The translations under genes and the position numbers were made by a program. Source: Rhopalosiphum padi (lineage: Eukaryota > Arthropoda > Insecta > Hemiptera > Aphididae). From it: a DNA stretch of 64,000 nt. A model generated the notes under the pieces. The model saw only the letters and a program-made list of their open reading frames with translations. It ran no database searches and was not told the DNA's origin. The stretch is taken from assembly GCF_020882245.1 (NCBI RefSeq), contig NC_083597.1:63032152-63096151 (forward strand), written 5' to 3'. Below, in pieces: positions 40,842 through 52,900 of the stretch. Within the stretch, counting starts at the first letter, position 1. Every line of letters begins with the position of its first letter.

Positions 40842-41066
40842 TTAACTGTCACAGGCATTATTTTCGTCGAACACGCTGCTTATATAGCAGACGGCGTCGC
40901 GCAACTTGCCGACACGTCCGCAGAAACAAAAACATCGTCCTTTTATTGTAACTCGTCGGACCGTCACAACGAGTGAACTAACTTGCTTACTTGCCTCATC
41001 TGCACACGTCACAGTGGTACGGTCACAGTGGTCCGCTGGTGTACCGTCAAACCGCTGGTCTTGCAT
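40842..41066 (-). pseudogene. Frame-shifted tail after the right-arm zinc finger
   Basis: Counterpart of the left-arm tail, open for 74 codons in the same alternative register, with two substitutions visible at protein level (Met to Thr and Lys to Ile relative to the left copy). It supports a shift that predates the duplication of the arms. Confidence 0.4.
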
Positions 41067-41572
41067 TCCATCTCGGACGTTATTACTGCTGTGCGGGCAC
41101 GGCCTCTCGCCCGCGTGACGCGTCCGCCCGGTAACGTCGGCGTGTCATCACTCAAACTAAACTTCTCGTCACATCCGCCGCAGTGACGGTACGGTTTTTT
41201 ATCCTCGTGCGTCTGCGCGTGTCTGATCAAATTGCATTTCCGGGTAAACGACTTTCCGCAAACGTGACAGCCGTACGGTTTGTCGCCCGTGTGCACCCGC
41301 ATGTGCCTGGTTAAGTTGCTTTTGTGAGTGAACGACCTATGGCACTGGTCACAATCGTACGGTCTTTCGCCGGTGTGCGACCGCTGGTGTATGGTCAGTA
41401 CGCTGTTACTGATGAACCGCTTGCCGCATACGCCGCACGGGTATGATTTTTTACCCGCGGTGCACGTACGCGGGTGCACTGTCAGCTCGCTGTTAATGAC
41501 AATCTTCAGATCCGTTCCTGTTGGTTGGCGCAAAGTCAGATGACAGTTCTGAGTAAATTCCAATAATTCCAT
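41009..41572 (-). CDS. C2H2 zinc-finger protein, right-arm copy
   Basis: Second intact 187-codon copy, pointing inward from the opposite end of the element. The three canonical fingers and TGERPY/TGDKPY linkers are identical to those of the left-arm copy. Residue 5 is Glu and residue 14 Leu here. Several of the nucleotide differences between the copies are silent. Both copies have about 200 bases of shared upstream sequence inside the arm, so each could carry its own promoter. Confidence 0.85.
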   Translation of the reverse strand: MELLEFTQNCHLTLRQPTGTDLKIVINSELTVHPRTCTAGKKSYPCGVCGKRFISNSVLTIHQRSHTGERPYDCDQCHRSFTHKSNLTRHMRVHTGDKPYGCHVCGKSFTRKCNLIRHAQTHEDKKPYRHCGGCDEKFSLSDDTPTLPGGRVTRARGRARTAVITSEMECKTSGLTVHQRTTVTVPL

Positions 41573-42219
41573 GGCTCAAACAAGAAGTACTTTATAATAA
41601 TATAACGAAAACAGATTAATTTGTCAAGTTATAATGATAGATACGATATTACGTGCAAACTAGAGCGCGAGAATGTAAGTGTTTTTAAAATAACGTATTT
41701 GTAATTTGATGAATTGGAAATCAGATTGGTTGTCAACACAATTTTTCAAGCCAGTATTGTGTTTATCTCCGTTTTACACATAAATAATATTGTTCGCATC
41801 TCAGTCTATTTTATCTATATAATATTATAGTATAATCGACGATAAACGCCGACGATGTCTAGTTTCGCGTATGTAAAAAACACATACGATAATACAGTAA
41901 TATTTTCACCATTTGGTAATGATCTCCAAACATTCCATGTCAATTACTTGTTGGTATTCTAAATCCATTTATCAATATCTTCAATATTCTGAAAGTTACT
42001 CCTAACTACCTTAATATAGTTTTTATTCCCTGAAACGATTTCATAATAATAATACTTTATTAAAATCATATTATTCTTAAAACAACCAAAATCTGTCAAA
42101 AATTAAATTGACTAATCAATCTTAGCTGAACTTTACCTGTCTAGTGGCCGGTACCGGCTCATCAAGCATTTCGCACTTTATCGCCGGTACTCGGTAGGTC
42201 CAACTCCATCGCTATTGAT

Positions 42220-42411
42220 TCAGACGGTGGTCCGTTGGCGGCCTCCGGATCCTATGTTGATAAAGGTTGCATGGATATCCGGTATTGCTGGTTTGCCAAT
42301 TGCTTCCTGGCCTTCCTCTTCTCCTTCAGCTTTTGGAAATTCTAACGGTTCCGCACCTGCCGCGCCCTGTCCTCTCTTTCGCCGCTTGTGTGCAGGTGTC
42401 CCTGACGCCAC
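42220..42411 (-). CDS. Unidentified 63-residue ORF in a GC-rich island
   Basis: The reading frame has a basic cluster AHKRRKRGQ, like a nuclear localisation signal, followed by an acidic EGEEEGQ segment and a Gly/Arg end. It lies in a GC-rich island of about 320 bp. The frame stays open upstream of the Met (PVPVASGT) for a few codons before a stop. I recognise no family; it may be an exon piece or a fragment of a mobile element. Confidence 0.2.
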   Translation of the reverse strand: MASGTPAHKRRKRGQGAAGAEPLEFPKAEGEEEGQEAIGKPAIPDIHATFINIGSGGRQRTTV

Positions 42412-42714
42412 GGGTACCGGTTACACATTAGGGTATTATAATTAATTACCTTAAAAATATTATAAATACGATTTTAGCAATTGCCATAATATATCAGATA
42501 TATGATTAAATAAAAATATAATGATATACTAGCCATCTATGTCATAAGTGTAATACTCATATTGTAGTTAATACATTTGTACGTTAACCTCCAGTACGCA
42601 ATAAGCCAATAACTATAATATTAATAAAAATAATGCAAGTACTAGTACCTAATACTAGTAATACTACAATATATTTTCCAGTAAAAGCACAACATAAAAT
42701 CTATCTTTTTACAA

Positions 42715-43110
42715 CAACATCATTATTCGCCATTCTTCGAAAATATAAATGCTTCTAGGATCAAACCTAACTTTGGAATTATTTGCAACAATCGGTTGAA
42801 TAGGAAGATGTTCTAAAAATTTTAATTTAGCTACTATGCTATCATTTTTATTTGGAGGTCAAATTACAAAATCATTAAAATATTTAAAATATGTTTCAAA
42901 ATCAACTTTGAAATTTTCTGGTTCTATTCAAATTTCTACACATAGAGATTCAGAATCAGAATCACCAATTGTATTAGTCAATGTGTTTGGCGTTGACAAT
43001 AAGGGAAAGAGTGCAAGTATGCAACAGATTTAAAGATTCTAAATCATTTTTAAATTCCTCATCACTCATGAGCTCTTTCTTTTCCAACTTCAGTAAATTG
43101 TTCATTATTT
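42715..43110 (-). pseudogene. Unidentified protein fossil
   Basis: Read on the minus strand, the segment gives MNNLLKLEKKELMSDEEFKN, then after one frame change GDSDSESLCVEI, PENFKVDFETYFKYFNDFVI and FLEHLPIQPIVANNSKVRFD, broken by two in-frame stops. The composition and continuity are protein-like, unlike the plus-strand frame over the same bases. I do not recognise the family; a transposon-derived gene is the likeliest source. Confidence 0.4.
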
Positions 43111-43164
43111 TCATTCATTCTATAAGTTCATGTACATGGTATTTAATGAAATAATCCAATAGAT

Positions 43165-43627
43165 TTGGGCGATATTAACTCTCCCGCCTCCCGGTGGTAA
43201 ACTCTTCCGGGTCTTTATTAATTTAATAAAAATCATAAAACAAATCTAATATAAATATAAATGAATGCCTTTAGCTATAATAATATTATAGTCAAAGTAC
43301 AATAAAAAATAAAAATTCATAAAATAAATCTAAGATACAAAATAAATAATATATAATAAAATAAAAATGTTTAAATTTAATTTTTTTTGATAATAGAAAC
43401 ACACAGATTTTAAAAAACTTATGGTATCTATTTCTAATCTAATATTTTTTTGCGATATAAGTTTTTTATTAATTTTTGTATTACAATTTTTACTTGTTTT
43501 ATTTAATTTATTGCAACTTTTCATTTTAATGTATATTTTAGTTTGAAAATGTTGATCCGGGAGAGTTTACACTTTTACTTTAGGTAAACATAATGTTAAC
43601 CTGCAGGGAGAGTTTACCACCGCCCAA
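43165..43627. mobile_element. Inverted-repeat element with repeated CTCTCCC motifs
   Basis: The left end TTGGGCGATATTAACTCTCC and the reverse complement of the right end TTGGGCGGTGGTAAACTCTC form imperfect terminal inverted repeats. Each end carries a second, inner copy of a related motif (GTAAACTCTTCCGG on the left, CCGGGAGAGTTTAC on the right). No clear target duplication is seen. The 463-bp interior is AT-rich and non-coding. Confidence 0.4.
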
Positions 43628-46600
43628 TGCCCATAGAATCAATATTTGTTACAGATCTCATAATTTTTTTTTCCCAGTTGATTTTCATAATTTAAGAACT
43701 TATCATGATCAACGATCAACATTTTTAGAATTAGATGAGCACTGTACCGTATTAGAAAATATAATACTAAATTGCGATACACAATGTCATATGAATAAAC
43801 CACAATTTCTATTGATTTTTGTCATTTTCTGCTAATTTCAATAACTTGTTTTCTTTAATTTTTCTATTTTGGCTACCAATATTCAATTTAATCCTCCTCA
43901 TATTTTAGCAATAAATTGTGTGAAATAATCTAATTTTAAAACCAACGTATTGCAAATAAAGTACCAAATTTACAGGGACAAACACATGACACATGTAGAA
44001 AACATATATATATTGTGTACTAGTGTGCTATGTGTTCAGTGTTGTACGTAAAAACTAATAGAATCAATTAAATTTTGTTGTAACATATAACATAATATTA
44101 TTTATTGAATTATTACCTTATTACAGTTAATAAATTGATCTAATATGTTTTTTTAGAAAAGAATAAAAAAAATTAATAAAAATGAATATATACCTGTGAA
44201 TACCGGCGATCATACGTATTCTGTGCGTCTGCATAGTGACATGGAAGACCACGTCTAAGACCATAGTCGCCCGTCGACCGTCAACGAGTCGTCCCTTATC
44301 TATGTTTTTTTTTTACAATACGCTGCGATGTTCGACGGCGGTGGATAAACTGGATATAATAATTATTATTATAATGACAGATAAAATGTTTATTCTACGG
44401 GCCAATGAAATATAGACTAAAAATAAATATAATATTCGCTAATCATTATTGTCGTCGACGACGTGAATAAAAACAGAACTAATTATTACAAACTTAAATA
44501 TTTTTATTTTTATTATTTAAAAAAATTTCGTGACCTATCATATTATTCATATTGTCACTTGTTTTTGTATGTAATATATTATAATATATAATATGTTTAT
44601 TCATTTATATAAACTATTAGCTATGTTAGCTGTACTTATTATTTACTCGTTAGGTAGTTATAATATTATATTAAATTCCTTTAAACATTACCTAACTATT
44701 CTTTAATTACATATTTATATACTTATTATGCAATATGAGTATGTAGTACCTATGTAATTAATCAGTGATCTATGAGTTATATGACTATAAATTATTAGCA
44801 TTAAGGTATTCAAATTAAAATTTTCAAGTTATACGTCAGAATTTATAATTAAATAAGTATACGGTATACGTTTAAAATAAATTAATAGATACTAAGGTAC
44901 GAACTACAAAATATTATAAAACTGTATAATCCCCAGGCCTGGATTAAGAAGGAGCAGGAGGGCATATTTCACACAAAATATTCTTTAACCTTGAAATATG
45001 TTTTTTATGCGCTAAAAAATTGTGCATATAAATTTATAGATGAGGGCGTTTTCTAAACTGGCACATTTAAAAAACAATTACAGAATTACTCAATACAAGA
45101 AAACTAAAATTCTCTAATGATCTTATCACCAGAAATGATATTTTTGAATCTATTGGCTTTAATGAAACTATCAAAAAATTAGAGATTCTTTAAAAAGTTA
45201 GAAAAAAATGTTTTCAAATAAATAATTTAATGTAATAATATATTAGACAGCTAAAAACTACTAAATTAAAGGAGCTATAGTTTTATTTTTATCAAGTTTT
45301 TATTTTGATTATAATAAAAAAAATTGTTTCAGAAAAAAAAATTAATTTAAGTGAACTTTTTCAAATCGGGAATTAAGCTTGATCAGGATTAGCCGTGACT
45401 CGTGGGTAGGTAAGTGAGCGTCTTAGCTGTTTGGTAAGAGGTAACACTTTTTTATATTGGTATAGCTAATTACTTGGTGATCCAATACATGTCTCATGAT
45501 TTTTTGTAAGTCAAAAAGTGATGAATTACATCTATAGATGAAAAAACAACTGATTAGTTTAAAACTAAATTTCTATATTTTGAATAATAACATTTTCACA
45601 TTAATACAAAAATATAATAAATAATAAAATGATCTAAAAATTCAATATTGCCAATAGAATTCTCTTTGTAGATGCCGAGCATAATATTTCACATATATTT
45701 TAAAAGTCGACTTATCTAAAGAAGAAAACTAATTTGTATAAAATACTGAAATATTAAAACAATTTGTTATTTCTCAATCTCAATATATAAAAGATTGAAA
45801 AAATAATTATAAGAGTTCATATAATATCTATTGTTAATTGACATTAAATAGAAATGATTATTATTAAAAATGTATAGAAAAAAAGCATTAAAAGCTAGTT
45901 TTGACTTTTTTTTTATTTTACGCTCATCTTAAACGAGTCTATAAAAAGATTGTTTAAAAATAATTATAATATAAAATTGTAACTAACAGCCGATGACATA
46001 AATATATTAAAATATAATATAATGTACGTATGATCTCATAACTATTAATATTTTAGACAAAATATGAAAAAATAAAATAAATAATAAAATTTTTTCGAAA
46101 TACTTAATTTTACTACGAGTATATACACATTTTACTAATTACACATAAAAATTTAGAACACATTGGCAAAGCGATATGAAAAATAAATAATAAAATGAAC
46201 ACATTAAATCGTTTTTCATTAACTTATATCTTACTTATTGTAATAATGCTTTGTAAAAAATAAAATTAATACTACAAGTCTTTTATTTAAAAAAATGTTT
46301 ACAAGCCGACTAACATTATTTTTTTTCAGTTTAATGTTATATAAAAAAATCACATTGCACTTAGCAAATATATTAAAATCACACAAACACACGTACATAA
46401 TAAACTATATGCATTTTATTTTATATTAACAATCTACCTATCTATATAAAATAATTAAAACCACTAAAGCTGACGATTAAATGTTCTTTTTTGGAAACTT
46501 AGCTAGCAGTGCTTTTACTATTATATAGCATCACAAAAGTTATACAAAATTGCACTGGGATCTAAATTAATACTTCAACACATCAGTTTTAAAATAGAAA

Positions 46601-46715
46601 AAAAATTGGTTAAATGGTTAAAAAAAAATTAAAATTAAAACGCAAAAAAAAATAATCAAACAAATCAATAAAAAAAAAATCTCAACTTATTTACATGAAA
46701 GAATACATAAAGCGA

Positions 46716-46992
46716 TTAATTAAAACCCAATCGTTTGAGCGTGTTTTTTCCAGCCAATCTTGGCATTGCATCGTTGTGACAAGCCCATGTTTTTGATTTG
46801 GACCTGAACTTTCTTAGATCTGAGGTATGGGCCGGATCATACATTGATCGATAGCTAGATGGTACACACAAGTGACTATGTTGACTAAAAAATTTACAGT
46901 ATCCACCATCAAGCAAATACATTTCTGGATAGTCCAAGTAAGGATAGCACATACTGTTCTTTTGACGATCTGCATTACGTAGGTATCGTGAC
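46716..46992 (-). CDS. cdc25: cdc25 exon 10 (C-terminus)
   Basis: Encodes SRYLRNADRQKNSMCYPYLD through NTLKRLGFN and the stop. The acceptor is AAATTTTAG. It completes the phosphatase fold and the C-terminal helix that binds CDK. Confidence 0.95.
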
Positions 46993-49900
46993 CTAAAATT
47001 TAAACAATACAGTTTATGAATTACTTTAATTTAATTTAAAAAAAATATATAAATAGCTTGATTGTATTTATAAACAGTTTGTTTAACAGTTCAAATCAAA
47101 ACATTTATAATGCATAACCATAAGCGTGCGCAGGTCTTCATGGCAGGGGAGGCAATACCTTAGCTAAGAAGATCCAGACTCCAAACCCCTCCCCCTCCCC
47201 AGCTAAGACATTAATGTGAAACAACGATAATTTAAATAAATCCTCACACAAAATCAAGTATATGGTTCTATTAAACCACGGTATTGTTCTATAAGGTGAA
47301 GAGTTAGGTTAAACATAAAATTACTAAAATAATTTTCTATAAGTCCTTTCTAATAATAATATATTTAATAATATAAAAATCTAAGAATATATAATAAAAT
47401 TTTTTTATTAAAGTTCCATACGCCGTTTAGCGGTAGGATCTAATGTTCTAAAAATATCTATTACTTCTTCATAATCAACATTATATGCTTGTTCCTGTTC
47501 AATAAACATGTTTAAAAGTCCATCTAATCTTTCCTGACCCATGGTACTTCGTAACTTGGTTTTAACCATATTCAGTTTTGAAAAAGTCCTTTCACAACTA
47601 CAACTTGTTACTGGTATTGTAACAAATAACTTCAATACTTTTAAGATACTAGAGAAAATATTTTGTCTATCACAAGAAGATAACCATTTGATCCACTCAT
47701 CACATTTATTTTTCAATACATTTTGAGGAACACTGTCGTAATTTTGCAAGAGTCGTATTTCTGTTTGTAAAGTTTCTGTATTCAGATTAAACGATGAAGC
47801 TAATGTACATATATCTTCATCATTCGTTTGTAAAATTATCAAATTAGCTATACTTTTAATCATATTAATTGTTTTATTGATTAAAACGAATAGATATTCC
47901 ATTAATCATTTGATCCAAAGCTGTATTATATACAGTTAGTTTCATTTCTTCTTCTTTAGTTTTAAAGAAATACTGGCTGGTATGAGAAGTATCTACTTTT
48001 GATGAAATTTTTCTTTTTTTTGCAGCTGGAATTTGAACATCGATATCAGTGCATAATTTAACAGTATTTTTATAAATATTTTGAAACTCATATTCCTCAT
48101 TTCTCATTTTTTTCAGTGATTCTTTCAACGAATTTACTACTTCCACTGCTGTCAACAAATTTATGTTAGAAGTTTGTAGAAATGTGCTTACTTTTAACAC
48201 TGCACTAAGAATTGGATGGAACATTTCTAGAGCAAATATAAACTCAAACTTTTTTAGTTGAAACATAATACCTAAGCCTTTAACTCTAACTTCAGATTGT
48301 TTTGTAGAATCTATAATATCTATAATATCACAGAAGAAACAGGTAACCATAGTTGAAACGAAGCTGTCTAATATAATCACAATATGATGTCAAACACGTT
48401 ATCAAATCTTAAATTGCTTTATTTTATATACATTTTAAATGGGTATTTTATTTTGTTCGGATCACGGTTATTGATAAAGATTGCTAACGTATGTGATTAT
48501 AAATAATTATGGATTTTAAAATTATTTAATATTCACTATTTTCAATTAGCATAGATATACTAATATTGACCATTTTATCATAGTATTATTTAAATATTAT
48601 AAAAAATTGGTAGGTATTAATGTATAATATAAAATCTTGATGAAGCGGAAAATCTCGCAGGGGAGGCAGCTGCCTCCCATGCCTCCCCCGTGCGCACGCT
48701 TATGTGCATAACCCTTAAGAGGATGTCAGCACAATATTTGTTTTCTCACTCAAACCCACGCGCAACATAAATAAACAAAAAAACAATAAACATAAACACT
48801 TTTGCCTATATCATTTTTTTTTATAATTTTTGAGTAATCTTAAAATAAAATTACGTATTACAAAAGTTATAGAGGATAATATTTTTGAGGGAATGACATA
48901 TTGGTTTTATATTTTATTGTTATTTAATTTTGTATTACTTTCAATAATTTATTATATTTAGACTAATTGATATGTTATACCATCAAAAATATTCTGTATA
49001 AATTTTGTAATTTATTGGTGATTTTACTCTGATTACTCAAAACATAAAAAAAAATTATTCTGAGTAAATATGTAACCCCCACCCTAAAATTTTTGTTGAG
49101 TACTTATAAGACCCCACCCCTTCTTTGAATTAAAATAATTTTTAAAAAAATTCTGACTTACAAAGTTATTTTCTATCTTAAAAATTACTTTTTAAGTCAT
49201 TGTTAAAAAAATTAATTTAATTCAAGTTTAAATTCCATAAGAGTGGGTGCAATTCAAAGAATTTTGTTTTACTATATAATTTTAGAAAATTTTTTTTTTG
49301 GACTTTAATTTTTCAAAAACAAGTGTAATACCTATATCTTTTAAGCGGTAAAAATTCAGGGTTTAAATATATCATTTATTTTTGATAGTTTTTTGCAATT
49401 AAAAGAATAATAACAACTTGTAACTTAAAAACAATAGTTGAATTAGTTACATGTATATCTTAATTTTAGTAGCTAATCGGCAGTTTATCGATTGCGCCCT
49501 ATACATTTTACAATGCCTAAGAATTAGTTAAAATTATCATATAATAAATAAAAAATTTTGTTCCCACATTTTACAAGTTATTTTTTGATCGTCAATTATT
49601 CAAAATTAAATACCAGTTAGGTACATTACAATATTTCATTATAATTTGTTTCATAAAATTCCCCAATACTGTTATAAAATATATTATACCCAGTCACTTT
49701 AACCAATAATCAATTTGATTAATAAATAAGTTTTAATATTCAAGTATTTTAGTATGTGGTATACAAACACAATTGACATACTTATCCTAAAATATTAGGA
49801 GTGCAATTGGTATACTGACCCTAAATAAAAATGTTGTGTTAGATGCAATTGGTCCATGCCTAGCTAATCATATTTAATATTTAAGAAAAGTTATAAATAA

Positions 49901-52900
49901 TTAAGATACAATAAACTGTAAATAAATTTTTATTATTAGTCCAAACTGACTTTATTGACTTGAATGTCCTTAAAAAGCTTCCTAATATATTAAGCTAATA
50001 TTTTAAGAATAATGCATAGTAACATTTTAAATTTGAATATTCATCCGCAATTTCTTACCCCTTTTTAGTCTGTTATAACTTTATAAGTCATAATACAATA
50101 GTAAATACATTAAATTATACTCACAAACTTGGACCTCTTTCTGATGAAAATTCACAGTGAAATATCAAAACATTTCTCTTTGCATTAATGTTATCAGTCT
50201 TATGAGACTTTTTACCCAACTTGTCTTCAGTATAATCTTTAAATAATTGCTCTTTAGTAAATATATTGATTGCACCTCTTATATGACCACCTTCATACTC
50301 GTAGGGATATCTAAAAATGGGATTAATTAATAAGTACAGTTTTACTTACAAAATAATATTTGAATTACCTGCAATCTATTATTAGATAGGAGTCAATACA
50401 ATCATTGAACGAGCCTTCCAATAAATGAGCTAATGTATCAGGGGATATGCTACGGAGATCTGCATGACGACCAAGTGATAACAAGGGCAATATAAATGAT
50501 TGACTGAAGTCACCAATTAAATTTGATCCATTATCTTCTACAAAAATAAAAGAATAATATTTTAAAAACAATTGAGTGATTTTAATAATAGGAATTAAAT
50601 AAATTATTTACGACAAGGATATTTAAAGCACTTAATTTTTTTTTTTTTTTTGAATGATATAATATCCAGCTAAATACTTAGCAAATTTATGTAATTTTAC
50701 TACAACTTCAAATATGCGATTTGAAAGTACTTATTTTTGAGATATATCATTCAATAGTTATATGTTATATTTTCTACTTAATACCACACAAACAATAGCT
50801 ATTTATAAACTAAACTTTTGTTGCAATCTTAGAAAACTGAAAAGTATTATTAGCACAAACACAAATACCTTCTATTTAATATTTTAAGGGGATAAATTTT
50901 GAAGTTTTTGAGAAAAGAACCTATTTATTTATTTTTTGGAACTTGAAGATAATGTTTATTAACTACTTATTTGTTGTGACAGAAAACATTAAAGCACTAA
51001 CATACCCTTAAGGACCAAACTAATCATAATATATCCTCATACAATTTATAGTATACATTTCAAAAAAAAATATTATTATTACTACTTAGAAAAATATACC
51101 ATGTATAAAAAATAAGAATATAAAAATTTGAAGAAAATATTCTGCTTTAATGTAGTGGTTCAGACAGTATTTTTTTTCTATAATAAATAATTTAAGAATA
51201 TAAAATTTGTATTTTTGTTTGGCCCACAAACTCTTTTTAATTTGTGAATGTGGTCCGAGAGTCCTGAAAGTGCCAATCACTACTTTAGGGCATAATTAAG
51301 AATGAAGACAAAAGAAAAAACTTAAAAAGAAATAATAAAAATAAGTAAATAGTATTTTCAATTATAGACATTGACTAAATAAAATTATTGTAATAGATTA
51401 AATCACCATTAAAAGTTTCAACAAATTAATATAATTTAAATTTAAACTTTTAACTAATTTATTTATTTTGTAATTATTTCATTTATAAAAATAAATAATT
51501 GAATGATTTCATTTATAATGAATTACTTACCTTTCTCAAATGCAGCTTTTATCGTGGCTTCGTTAGTTGAAAATGATCTTCGGAGCTTGGAAACACTATT
51601 TTTGCAAAATCCATAGTCAAAAAGAGTAGTTTTTTTATGCGATACAGGAGCAGTTAAAGAAGTATTTCCGGTGTCTAATCTTGGAGAATTAAATGAAATT
51701 GAAAGATCAACATTAGGCTTCAACCTTTTGGATACAATTGATGACTCAGAAGGACATTCAAAATCATTAAATAATTTACGTTTTTTCACATCTTTTTTCT
51801 TATTTTCTTCTAAATCCTATTTGTAAGAAAATACAATGGTTAATTGAAAACAAAAATTATATGCATTAATAAAATAAATACTTACAACTTTTCGAGGTGT
51901 CTCTGAAACATATTTGGAATTTTTTCGTCTGACAATAGGTTTTATTACCGGTGAATGCAATGCAAAAATATCTCCATCAATCAAAGTATTGAATTCAGAC
52001 GGTAGTGAATCTTGAGACTTCAATCATCAATAATAATTAAATTTTAAAATTGAAATATAATATATTATTATTTATTATTTACCAATCTTGCTGGAGAATT
52101 AACATTGTCCAGAAATGGATCATCTATTTCTGGGATTCCTTTGTGGCAAACATTTAATGATGAATTTTTCTTATCAATAACATTTTTTGGTTCAAATCTA
52201 CAAACACAGTAAAATATATTAATCAGTTAAAAATATAAATTTAAGTTAATTTACTGATTTTAGAAAAATACCTGGTTAATGATCTGGAATCTTCAGAAAG
52301 CACGGAAAAAAAGCCACTGTCTTGTGAATTTGGATCATGATCTTCCAACGGGTGACGACCTCTTGTATTACGACTGTGCATCAAAAACTACAAAATAATA
52401 GTATACAAAATGACTATTAATTACTTATTGAATAAGAATAAATTTAAATTATTTCATACACTTGTTAGAATAAAAGTTTAAATAATTAATATAAAATAAA
52501 ATTACAGTTGGACTTGACTGGGATGGTGATAACATTGTCTTAGAGACTATTGCATCGGCACACTTAGTTGTGTTTTCCTTCTCGACTGGACTGTTTATCA
52601 TTTTTTGAAGCATCAAACATTTCAATGTAGGACTATCATTAATATTTTTTGAATTTCCTTTGAGTAATCTTTAATAGTGTAAAACATAATTAATTAAATA
52701 TGCTAATTATCAAAATATTCATTGTAGTACAAATATTATTTACCTGGTATTTGATGAACTGTTTATATCGTGATCTATTGTTTCATTTATTCGATTGAAA
52801 ATAAAAAAAATCATTTTAATTAAATAAAATACAATACAATATTATTTTAATACAAATTATTCAAATTAAACTACTAATGAGATATACGCTTAATTATCAA

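Larger units (their letters stand above)
36668..41773. mobile_element. MULE-type element with 1.1-kb inverted arms carrying zinc-finger genes
   Basis: Two long arms in inverted orientation bound this 5.1-kb unit, and a decayed MULE transposase lies between them on the minus strand. Both outer tips begin AACGGAGATAAACAC. Flanking 9-mers differ (AAACTGAAG on the left, TTACACATA on the right), so no target duplication is visible. MULEs are known for long terminal inverted repeats and for carrying host gene pieces, which fits, but a secondary inverted duplication next to a MULE relic is not excluded. Confidence 0.7.
40617..41773 (-). repeat. Right arm of 1.1-kb inverted repeat
   Basis: Reverse complement of the left arm, ending at GTGTTTATCTCCGTT. 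It has a short segment near 40770-40820 (about 50 bases) that is different from or absent in the left arm, so the arms are 1,157 and 1,115 bp. The inner border runs directly into the MULE frame. Confidence 0.93.
41774..46715. other. Region between the MULE element and cdc25, with fossils
   Basis: No intact gene is supportable. It contains an unidentified GC-rich ORF, a protein fossil and an inverted-repeat element (listed separately), and from 44.4 kb onward plain AT-rich sequence that includes the cdc25 3' UTR near 46.0-46.7 kb. The sequence CAGGCCTGGATTAAG near 44.93 kb resembles a hAT end, but I found no partner. Confidence 0.5.

Noticed and set aside
42836..43033. 65-codon plus-strand ORF
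   Set aside because: The opposite strand over the same bases is more protein-like and continuous, so this frame is treated as its shadow.
44930..44975. CAGGCCTGGATTAAG, resembling a hAT terminus
   Set aside because: No matching opposite end or target duplication could be found.
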